From contig JBGTBQ010000093.1 of assembly GCA_041749275.1 (NCBI GenBank), forward strand, positions 1-25,241: a stretch of 25,241 nucleotides of DNA, read 5' to 3'. Positions 1-5,880 of the stretch are shown piece after piece (positions within the stretch are counted from its first letter, which is position 1; every line of letters starts with the position of its first letter). Position numbers and translations under genes: made by a program. The notes below the pieces were generated by a model. That model worked only from the letters and a program-made list of their open reading frames with translations, ran no database searches and was not told where the DNA came from. The stretch is from JBGTBQ01 sp041749275. Lineage in GTDB: Bacteria > Acidobacteriota > Blastocatellia > Pyrinomonadales > Pyrinomonadaceae.

Positions 1-142
1 GGAAAGAGCTTTTCAACACCTCTTCGCGGCGTGCGAGACACGCTCCGAAGGGTTGTTCTGGTTGAAAGTAGACCCGTCTCTCGACAGTCTCCGTTCCGAT
101 TCGAGGTTCGGCGATGTCTTGCGCTTCGTCCGGCTCGCTTAG
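1..142 (+). CDS. C-terminal tail of a TPR-repeat regulator-like protein (partial)
   Basis: The frame starting at base 2 is open from the window edge to a TAG at 140-142 and encodes 46 residues. They include a helix reading ACETRSEGLFWLKVDP followed by SLDSLRSDSRFGDVLRFVRLA. From family knowledge, the pattern WLKVDPxLDxLRxDxRFxDLLRR is the usual last turn of long TPR-containing proteins fused to winged-helix, kinase or cyclase domains, which are very common in Acidobacteriota. The N-terminal part lies outside the window, so the sensor or output domain is unknown. Its plus orientation makes it convergent with the minus-strand reductase gene; an inverted repeat sits between the two ends. Confidence 0.7.
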   Translation, partial: ERAFQHLFAACETRSEGLFWLKVDPSLDSLRSDSRFGDVLRFVRLA

Positions 143-168
143 AGCGGTTCGTGGATCACTGTGCCAAT

Positions 169-245
169 CGTTTAGAGGCGGGCAAAGCCCGCCGGTTCAA
201 CCTGCGATGATGCTTGAGCCGGCGGGCATTGCCCGCCTCTAAACG
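169..245. repeat. 27-bp inverted repeat (palindromic intergenic element)
   Basis: Arms at 169-195 and 219-245 are complementary over 27 bases with one mismatch and are separated by 23 bases. The outer part reads CGTTTAGAGGCGGGC. The element lies between two convergent genes, so it could act as a bidirectional transcript end or mRNA stabiliser. It has no T-run, so it is not a classic intrinsic terminator. It looks like a REP-type palindromic unit. The rest of 143-378 shows no gene. Confidence 0.75.
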
Positions 246-378
246 GTCGTTGGTAATCTCAATCGCAAACCGCTACAGCGAACGCCAACGAAGAGGTTCG
301 CGTGTTGAAGGCGAGGAGAGTTGAATGATTGCCCTGTTTGCGCGTGTGCGAAATTGCGCTCCGGAGTTCCGCCGCCCG

Positions 379-1611
379 CTATCTTGTAACTTCGTCACGG
401 CAGCGCGCGAAGGACTCCGGCGACACACCGCCGCGGGTCGCGCGCACCAATGCATGACGGAAGCGGGCGCTTGAGTTGAGCGCGAGGGCGGCGACCTCGG
501 TGAGTGCCGACGGGGCGAAGGCGGCGCGGCGTAGCAGACCGCAGACGCGCAGGCGCGAGTCGAAGCACGCGGCGTAGCGCGTGGCGTATGCGCGCGTGAG
601 CGCATCGAAGGATTGTCTGTCGCGGTCTGAGTTCGGGAGCCAGTCAGCGATGACCTGCGCGGCGGTCTCGCCGCTTTCGAGCGCCATCAGCATTCCGCTC
701 CCCGTGAACGGGTCAATAAACGAGGCGGCGTCGCCGATTGAAATCAAACCTTCCGCCGGCACAAGCTCGCCGCGCCCGAAGCTTTCGAGCGCGACGCCGA
801 GCCAGCGACCCCGCGAGCGCGCCTCGGCGAGCGTCTCCGCCGCGCGGCGGTTTCTCATCACGACCTCTCTCATCAAGAGCGCGGGATCGCTCCCGCGCGA
901 GCGCACTTCCGACGCGCGCACGATGAAGCAGAGGTTGCTTACGCCGCCTTCGACCGCACTGAGTCCGCCATAGCCGCCGGGATAAAAATAGATTTCGCAG
1001 ACTTCGCCCGCGCCCCGCGCGCCTTCGAGGTGCGCTTTGAAGGCGACGAGAGTCGCGCGCCTTTCCTCTTTCCGCTTTGTCGTCGCGCGCGCGACGCGAC
1101 GCGCCAGCGCGCGCTGTCTCCCGGTCGCATCTATCGTCACGCGCGCATCGTGCTCGCGCACTTTCCCGCCCGCCAAGTTCAGGCGCACCCCGCGCACGCG
1201 CGCGCCTTCGAGCAACAGTCCCGAAGCCGTCGCTTCTTCCAACACCTCGACGCCCGCCGCGCGCGCGCCTTCGAGGAGATGGCTGTCCATCTCCGCGCGG
1301 CTCAGGCCGAGCGCCGCGCGTCCGCCATCGGCGCCGAACCATTCGCTCGGCACGGCGACGCTCCGCCCGCTCTCCGTGTAAAAGATCGTTCGATACAAAG
1401 CCATGCCGCCCGCGCGCGTCATCGAGTCGTGCACGCCGAGACGCGCGAAGTGCGTGAGGCATTCGGGCGAGATGAACTCGCCGCACAGCTTCTCGCGCGG
1501 GAACCGCCCCTGCTCGGCCAGCAGCACGCGCGCACCCTGCCGCGCGAGGTGAATCGCCGCGCTCGACCCCGCCGGGCCGCCGCCCACGATGATGCAATCG
1601 AAGTCACTCAT
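379..1611 (-). CDS. FAD-dependent oxidoreductase, geranylgeranyl-reductase-like family
   Basis: The protein is about 410 residues from the ATG at 1611. It begins with a Rossmann dinucleotide fold, IIVGGGPAGSSAA at residues 7-19, then FPREKLCGEF near residue 37, which is typical of the geranylgeranyl reductase/flavin halogenase-like superfamily. A second FAD motif follows, SIGDAASFIDPFTGSGM, around residue 285. Such enzymes reduce or oxidise hydrophobic polyketide or isoprenoid substrates; the substrate here is not predictable. An in-frame start further upstream at 1668 would draw its first 19 residues from an inverted repeat, so I reject it. No clear Shine-Dalgarno sequence precedes 1611. The gene follows a methyltransferase and a ketosynthase on the same strand, which suggests a shared biosynthetic pathway. 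Confidence 0.85.
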   Translation of the reverse strand: MSDFDCIIVGGGPAGSSAAIHLARQGARVLLAEQGRFPREKLCGEFISPECLTHFARLGVHDSMTRAGGMALYRTIFYTESGRSVAVPSEWFGADGGRAALGLSRAEMDSHLLEGARAAGVEVLEEATASGLLLEGARVRGVRLNLAGGKVREHDARVTIDATGRQRALARRVARATTKRKEERRATLVAFKAHLEGARGAGEVCEIYFYPGGYGGLSAVEGGVSNLCFIVRASEVRSRGSDPALLMREVVMRNRRAAETLAEARSRGRWLGVALESFGRGELVPAEGLISIGDAASFIDPFTGSGMLMALESGETAAQVIADWLPNSDRDRQSFDALTRAYATRYAACFDSRLRVCGLLRRAAFAPSALTEVAALALNSSARFRHALVRATRGGVSPESFARCRDEVTR

Positions 1612-1617
1612 AAAATA

Positions 1618-1720
1618 GGTCAGAACCGCCTGCGGTAGCGGGCGGGTGTGCTGTGCTTGACTACACAAGTTTGAGGTCAGGGCCGACTGACCCGCCCGCT
1701 ACCGCGGGCGGTTCTGACCT
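1618..1720. repeat. 30-bp inverted repeat at the methyltransferase/reductase junction
   Basis: Arms at 1618-1647 and 1691-1720 match as inverted copies over 30 bases with a single mismatch, and a 43-base centre separates them. The outer end reads AGGTCAGAACCGCC. The right arm lies inside the 3' end of the methyltransferase gene and supplies its last residues (about GQNRPR) and its stop. The left arm ends 6 bases before the reductase ATG. RNA from the minus strand would fold into a strong hairpin directly upstream of the reductase start, which could affect its translation or cause transcript processing. Confidence 0.8.
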
Positions 1721-2469
1721 GTCACAACCAGACGATAGGGAAAACGTCTCTCGACTTTCGCCTCCCTCAGTCCCGCGCGCTCGGCCAGCCGCCGCATTTC
1801 GGCAGGGATGAAAGCACGTAGAATCGAGAGCGCGCCGTCTTCGCGGAGCAGCCGGTTGTAGAGGAAGAGCCGCCCGACGGTCGTGTAAAAGATGTAGGCC
1901 ACGGGGTGGCGGTGGAGGTCTATCACACAGACGCCGCGACGCGCGACGCGCGCCATCTCACGCAAGACCGCGACCACCTCTTCGTCGCTGAGATGATGCG
2001 TGAAGAGCGAGCTGATCGCGTAGTCGAACGCGCCTGCGCGGAAAGGCAGCCGCCGCGCGTCGCCGCGCACCGCGAGAATCTCGCCGAACGGGCGCGACTC
2101 TTCGACGATACTTCCGGCGGAACGTTCGTTCAACTCCAGCCCGACGAGCCGCGCCCGACGGCCCGACCCGCGCGCCCACCGCGCGACGACGCGCAACAAC
2201 TCGCCCGACCCCGCGCCCACGTCGAGCACGGAGAAATTTTTCAAGCCGGCGCGCTCGATCTCAGGCACCAGCGTGCGCCTCAGTACGCTTGAGTCACCGA
2301 GCCAGCGGTTCACGCGCCGCAACTCGACGAGACAGCCCTCGTACTCGTCCGGCGTGTAGTCGCCCTTATCTATGTGCTCAAGCTCAAGGCTACGCTTGGA
2401 GAACAAGGATGAAGGATGAGGGATGAGGGATGAAAGAAACGACCAGCTCATATTTTTTTCATCCCTCAT
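1699..2469 (-). CDS. class I SAM-dependent methyltransferase
   Basis: The 256-residue reading frame holds the class I methyltransferase core. Motif I is VLDVGAGSGE at residues 81-90, an acidic residue lies in the VGLELNE strand, RGDARRLPF comes before motif II, and FDYAISSLFTHHLSD resembles the UbiE/Methyltransf_11 motif. The native domain seems to begin near residue 30 (ELEHIDKGDYTPDEYEG). The preceding residues, with SSLIPHPSSL, are translated from the ATCCCTC-type repeat, so the start is uncertain: ATG at 2469, ATG at 2451, or TTG at 2406. The last residues come from the 30-bp inverted repeat. Both ends of this gene have therefore been remodelled by repeats. The target may be an intermediate or product of the neighbouring ketosynthase pathway. 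Confidence 0.85.
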   Translation of the reverse strand: MRDEKNMSWSFLSSLIPHPSSLFSKRSLELEHIDKGDYTPDEYEGCLVELRRVNRWLGDSSVLRRTLVPEIERAGLKNFSVLDVGAGSGELLRVVARWARGSGRRARLVGLELNERSAGSIVEESRPFGEILAVRGDARRLPFRAGAFDYAISSLFTHHLSDEEVVAVLREMARVARRGVCVIDLHRHPVAYIFYTTVGRLFLYNRLLREDGALSILRAFIPAEMRRLAERAGLREAKVERRFPYRLVVTGQNRPR

Positions 2470-2570
2470 CCCTCATCCCTCATCCCTCATCCCTCATCCC
2501 TCATCCCTCATCCCTCATCCCTCATCCCTCATCCCTCATCCCTCATCCCTCATCCCTCATCCCTCATCCT
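2406..2570. repeat. 7-bp tandem repeat array (CATCCCT) with an inverted leading arm
   Basis: Fifteen perfect CATCCCT units run from 2460 to 2564, followed by one imperfect unit ending at 2570. A short opposite-oriented set (GGATGAG-type) lies at 2406-2434. Bases 2415-2435 and 2457-2477 are inverted copies separated by 21 bases. On the minus strand each unit reads AGGGATG. The array supplies the last residues and stop of the ketosynthase gene and the first residues of the methyltransferase. The unit length is not a multiple of three, so any gain or loss of a unit changes reading frames across the junction. There are no spacers, so this is not a CRISPR array. Confidence 0.95.
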
Positions 2571-3827
2571 TTCAATGACGAGCGCGCTGTTCTTCGAGCC
2601 GAAGCCGATGCAGTTGCAGAGCGCGACGCGCACCTCTTTTTCGCGCGCCTCGTTGGGCACGTAGTCGAGGTCGCACGCCGGGTCAGGCTCGTCGAGGTTG
2701 ATGGTCGGAGGGATGACGCTCGTCGTGAGCGCGCAGAGCGCCGCCGCGAGTCCCGCCGCGCCGCTCGCGCCCTGCGGGTGGCCGATCTGCGACTTGGTAG
2801 CCGACATCGGGATGCGCCGCGCTCGCTCGCCGAAAGCCGCTTTGAGCGCCTGCGTCTCGATGCGGTCGTTCAGTACGGTCGCGGTGCCGTGCAGGTTGAC
2901 GTATTCAATCTCTTCGGGCGCGCGTCCCGCGTCCGCGAGCGCGAGCCGCATCGCGCGCGCAGGCTCCTCGCCCGTGTCTTCGAGCCGCACGCGATGATAG
3001 GCGTCGCACGTCGCGCCGTAACCCGTAATCTCCGCGTAAATGTTCGCGTCGCGTCGGCGCGCGCGCTCGTACTCTTCGAGCACGTAGACCCACGCGCCTT
3101 CGCCCAAGACCATCCCCGAACGGTCGCGCGAGAACGGACGCGAGGCGCGCTCCGGCTCGTCGTTCCAGTTCTCGGTCAAGACCTTCATCAAGTTGAATCC
3201 CGCGAGGATGCCCGGCGCGAGCGGAGCGTCCGAGCCGCCGGCGAGCATCAAGTCTTGCCGTCCGAGCGCGATGTGCTGCGCCGCGTAGGCAATCGCGTCG
3301 GTCGAGCTGGTGCAGCCCGTGGAGATGACGTGCGAAAGACCGCGCAGGCCGAACTCCATCGAGAGTTCCGAAGAGAGACCGCCGTGCGTTGACGAAGGGA
3401 TCGTGTAGACGCTCGCGGTGCCCGGCTCGTCCGTGTAGAGGTATTTGTATTGGTGTTCGGTGAAGGCGAGTCCGCCGCCGCCCGTGCCGAGGAGGACGCC
3501 GCACGCGCGCCGCTCCGCGAGCGTAAAGTCCGAAGGGTAAAGGCCCGCGTCCGTGAACGCATCGCGCGCCGAGCGGAGCGCGAGCGGCACGGTGCGCGCG
3601 ACGTGCCGCCGGTCTTTCGGCTTGAGTTCGCTCTCCCAGTCGAAGCCGCGCGCCTCGCCCGCGATCTTGACGGGCGAGTTCGTCACGTCGAAGCTCTCGA
3701 TGCGCCGCACGCCGCTCTCGCCGTTCACCAGCGCGCGCCAGAACGCCTCGCGCCCGATGCCAATCGGCGTCACGCAGCCCATGCCGGTGATGACGACGCG
3801 CCGCGGCTGTCCCAAGTGTCTCAACAT
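2550..3827 (-). CDS. beta-ketoacyl-ACP synthase, FabF / type II PKS KS-alpha-like
   Basis: The protein has 425 residues, normal for a KAS I/II thiolase-fold enzyme that condenses malonyl-ACP with an acyl primer. The catalytic triad is intact: Cys172 in STGCTSSTDAI, His313 in NLHGTATVLNDRIET, and His350 in KSQIGHPQGASG, with Lys345 just before it. The TGCTS-x-x-D nucleophile context and the NDRxET motif resemble KS-alpha subunits of type II polyketide synthases more than housekeeping FabF; that is my inference from family memory. No chain-length factor, ACP or ketoreductase is adjacent. The last residues (MRDEG) and the stop come from the 7-bp tandem repeat. The ATG at 3827 lacks a strong Shine-Dalgarno sequence. 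A VanZ-like gene lies 93 bp upstream on the same strand. Confidence 0.9.
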   Translation of the reverse strand: MLRHLGQPRRVVITGMGCVTPIGIGREAFWRALVNGESGVRRIESFDVTNSPVKIAGEARGFDWESELKPKDRRHVARTVPLALRSARDAFTDAGLYPSDFTLAERRACGVLLGTGGGGLAFTEHQYKYLYTDEPGTASVYTIPSSTHGGLSSELSMEFGLRGLSHVISTGCTSSTDAIAYAAQHIALGRQDLMLAGGSDAPLAPGILAGFNLMKVLTENWNDEPERASRPFSRDRSGMVLGEGAWVYVLEEYERARRRDANIYAEITGYGATCDAYHRVRLEDTGEEPARAMRLALADAGRAPEEIEYVNLHGTATVLNDRIETQALKAAFGERARRIPMSATKSQIGHPQGASGAAGLAAALCALTTSVIPPTINLDEPDPACDLDYVPNEAREKEVRVALCNCIGFGSKNSALVIERMRDEG

Positions 3828-3920
3828 GTCCGATGCATTCTTTCAGTAACGGCAACTCCGCGAGGAGACGCCTGAGCATACCACGCCGGGCGGAAGCGCC
3901 GGATGTCGAGACGCTCTCTT

Positions 3921-4475
3921 TCACCTGTCGCCGAACATCCCGCGTCGTCTTTGCGGAGAGTCGCCCGGCGAAATTCCCCCGGCCTTGCTCCGGCGGCAAG
4001 AGCGCCAGAGCAAAACGAGGGCGAGCGCGAAGGCGCCGCCGCACATGTCAATCAGGCTGTCGTAGATGGTGCTGGTGCGTGTGCCGAGAAAGCTCTGATG
4101 ATACTCGTCGAGCAGAGCACAGACGGCGACGAGCGCGAAGGCGGCGATGAACCATTTCGTTCTGAGCTTGTCGTGCGACGAAGTGAGGAACGCGCGCGCG
4201 GCGAGAAGGGCGAGGAGAGCGTACTCGGTGATGTGCGCCGCTTTGCGGACGAGGAAGTTCACGAACAACAGATCGCTCAGGCTGATGTCCGGGAAGAGCC
4301 AGAGGAGCAGCGGGCGCATGAAGCGCGATGTGTTCGAGGCTGAAAGGTTCCCCGTCGAGGCGAAGAAGATGAGGCCGATCCACAGCGCGAGCGGGCCGTA
4401 ACGCCAGAGCCGACCGCGCAAAGTGTGGTGCGACAAGTTGTCGGGCCGCGTGCTTTTCTCGTTAGGTGCGTGCAT
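3921..4475 (-). CDS. VanZ-like family membrane protein
   Basis: From the ATG at 4475 the protein is about 184 residues. It has about four hydrophobic segments: PLALWIGLIFFAS, a LLLWLFPDISL region, the AHITEYALLALLAARAF segment, and WFIAAFALVAVCALL followed by DEYHQSFLGTRTSTIYDSLIDMCGG. The DEYHQxFxxxRxxxxxDxxxxxxG signature is the conserved VanZ-like motif. VanZ gives low-level teicoplanin resistance in enterococci, but most family members have no known role and this one need not affect antibiotics. A longer form starting at TTG 4532 is possible but less likely. It may lead the operon with the ketosynthase, methyltransferase and reductase genes. Confidence 0.82.
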   Translation of the reverse strand: MHAPNEKSTRPDNLSHHTLRGRLWRYGPLALWIGLIFFASTGNLSASNTSRFMRPLLLWLFPDISLSDLLFVNFLVRKAAHITEYALLALLAARAFLTSSHDKLRTKWFIAAFALVAVCALLDEYHQSFLGTRTSTIYDSLIDMCGGAFALALVLLWRSCRRSKAGGISPGDSPQRRRGMFGDR

Positions 4476-5277
4476 CTTCAGCAATTCTCGTTTGACTTGA
4501 ACGCCGCGAATCGAAGCGGCACCGGCGCGCAAACATCTCTGCCGTGAGGCCGTTTGTCACCCATTCAGTCGAGTCAGGAGGCTGCTCCGGGCCGTCAATG
4601 TTCTAAGAGCATGTCTAATAAAGCCCCGTGAGGGGCGAAATGTTTATAGCTCGTCGGGTGCGACGAAGTCTCCAAGCTCCGTGAGGAGCGGCATGTAAAT
4701 GTCTGTCGCCCCTTCGGGGCTTGAAAGAGAGAGGGGGCGGCACGGGCTATAAACATTCCGCTCCTCACGGAGCTACGGCGCATGGCTTTTTAGACACGCT
4801 CTAAGCCGAGAAATGCTGCTCACTATCCACTAAACTGGGTAAGATTCAATTCTCGTGCGCGCTTTATACCTCGCACGAATTTGCTGTTGTGCGCCACTCT
4901 GAGCCAGAGGATGCCGGTGGTCGTTTTCATGCTTGGTGATGATGCCACGAATCATATCGGCTTGCGTTATAATAGTGCTGCTTCTTTAAGGGTGAACCAA
5001 CTCATCATCGTTTTTATATTGAAGACCGTTGGCATTTCCATTGGCCTCATGCTATCGAAGGAAAATCTGAATTGTCCGCGCGCAAGGCCGACGGTCTTGA
5101 CATGGTCGAGACCAAGCAGGGGATTGAGTTGGCGTCTGACAAACCGAAGTTCAACGGGTAGAGAAACGCCGACGAGCATATTCGGCCAACAGGAGAAGTT
5201 CCTGCCCCCTCTGCATCTTGTACTTACCTCTTTGGATTTTCACCGAAAGAGCCGGCACGCCGGGAGCATGTCCAAAT
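4476..5277. other. long intergenic region, repeat element and no convincing gene
   Basis: About 800 bp separate the VanZ-like gene from the acetyltransferase gene. The region contains the ~200-bp repeat element at 4603-4805. A frame on the plus strand at 4976-5161, without an ATG at its beginning, encodes protein-like text (for example THHRFYIEDRWHFHWPHA) that ends at a stop. This could be the remnant of a decayed gene, but I do not recognise the family. Base composition from 4805 to 5050 is noticeably lower in GC than the flanks, which would fit acquired DNA. Confidence 0.4.
4603..4805. repeat. ~200-bp repeat element with terminal inverted repeats, copy 1
   Basis: The element starts with CTAAGAGCATGTCTAATAAA and ends with TTTTTAGACACGCTCTAAG, so its ends are inverted copies. 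It contains several small palindromes (CGCCCCTTCGGGGC; GCTCC-TGAGGAGC types) and mirrored 'AATGTTTATAGC' / 'GCTATAAACATT' blocks. A clear homologue lies at 12261-12446 with the same inner orientation. CTAAG occurs just inside both borders, which could be a short target duplication. There is no coding capacity beyond chance frames. It looks like a MITE or composite palindromic repeat. Confidence 0.85.
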
Positions 5278-5850
5278 ATGTCGAAGCAAAGCCGTAACAT
5301 TCGCGACGTGCCGGATGAACGCCACCGTGAAGAGGTCGAGACGGCGCGCCTGCGCCTGCGCCAGTTCACGCCCGCCGACCTGCCAGACCTCGCCCGCATT
5401 GTCGCCGACGCCGAGGTGATGAAGTATCTGGGGCGGGTGCCGGGGCCGCTGACCGAAGCCGAAGCCGAGGTCTTCCTCCACAGCATGATCGCGCATTGGG
5501 AACGGCACGGCTTCGGACGCTGGGCCGTCATCCAGCGGGAGACCTCCCGCTTGATCGGTTGCGCCGGGTTGCGGTCGCATGAAGGCGTGGCCGAGTTGGT
5601 CTATCTGCTGGACAAACCGTACTGGGGCGCGGGGCTGGCGACCGAGATCGCGGCGGCGTGTCTGAGCTATGGGTTCGAGGCGCACGGATTTGAGCGGATT
5701 ATTGCCTTTGCGAGACCGGACAATGCGGCCTCGCGGTACGTGTTGGAGAAGTCGGGGCTGCGCTATGAGGGAGAGGTGGAAGCATACGGGGTTCAGGTCG
5801 TGCAATACGAGATCACCCGTCAGGAGTTTTGCCTGAGATGCAACTCCTGA
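5278..5850 (+). CDS. GNAT family N-acetyltransferase (RimJ/RimL-like)
   Basis: The protein is 190 residues from the ATG at 5278, with GGGAG about 11 bases upstream. It begins its domain with ETARLRLRQFTPADLPDLARI (residues 21-41), as in the Acetyltransf_3/RimJ-like group. The acetyl-CoA pyrophosphate loop corresponds to YWGAGLATEIA at residues 115-125, and the C-terminal N-x-ASRYVLEKSGLRYEGE motif is typical. Such enzymes acetylate amino groups of proteins or small molecules; the substrate here is unknown. An upstream TTG at 5218 would add 20 residues without family similarity. The stop codon lies inside a perfect hairpin shared with the convergent c-di-GMP gene. It is one of only two complete plus-strand genes in the window. 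Confidence 0.9.
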   Translation: MSKQSRNIRDVPDERHREEVETARLRLRQFTPADLPDLARIVADAEVMKYLGRVPGPLTEAEAEVFLHSMIAHWERHGFGRWAVIQRETSRLIGCAGLRSHEGVAELVYLLDKPYWGAGLATEIAAACLSYGFEAHGFERIIAFARPDNAASRYVLEKSGLRYEGEVEAYGVQVVQYEITRQEFCLRCNS

Positions 5851-5855
5851 CGGGT
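5815..5855. terminator. hairpin between convergent genes, possible bidirectional terminator
   Basis: Bases 5815-5828 and 5842-5855 are perfect inverted copies (ACCCGTCAGGAGTT) with a 13-base loop. The hairpin covers the last codons and the stop of the acetyltransferase gene and lies 25 bp from the end of the convergent GGDEF-EAL gene. No T-run follows on either strand, so intrinsic termination is possible but not demonstrated. Confidence 0.45.
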
Positions 5856-5880
5856 GTTCGCTAGACAGCATTGTCCAAAC

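Noticed and set aside
1611..1668. Longer start for the FAD oxidoreductase
   Set aside because: The added residues come from the inverted repeat, and family similarity begins right after the ATG at 1611.
2460..2570. Possible CRISPR array
   Set aside because: Units are 7 bp and contiguous without spacers.
4595..4783. 62-codon minus-strand frame in the repeat element
   Set aside because: Its text comes entirely from the repeat palindromes; the other copy yields similar chance peptides in a different frame.
4945..4973. TATAAT at 4968-4973 as a promoter for the acetyltransferase
   Set aside because: No acceptable -35 box at 16-18 bases; it lies about 300 bp from the gene.
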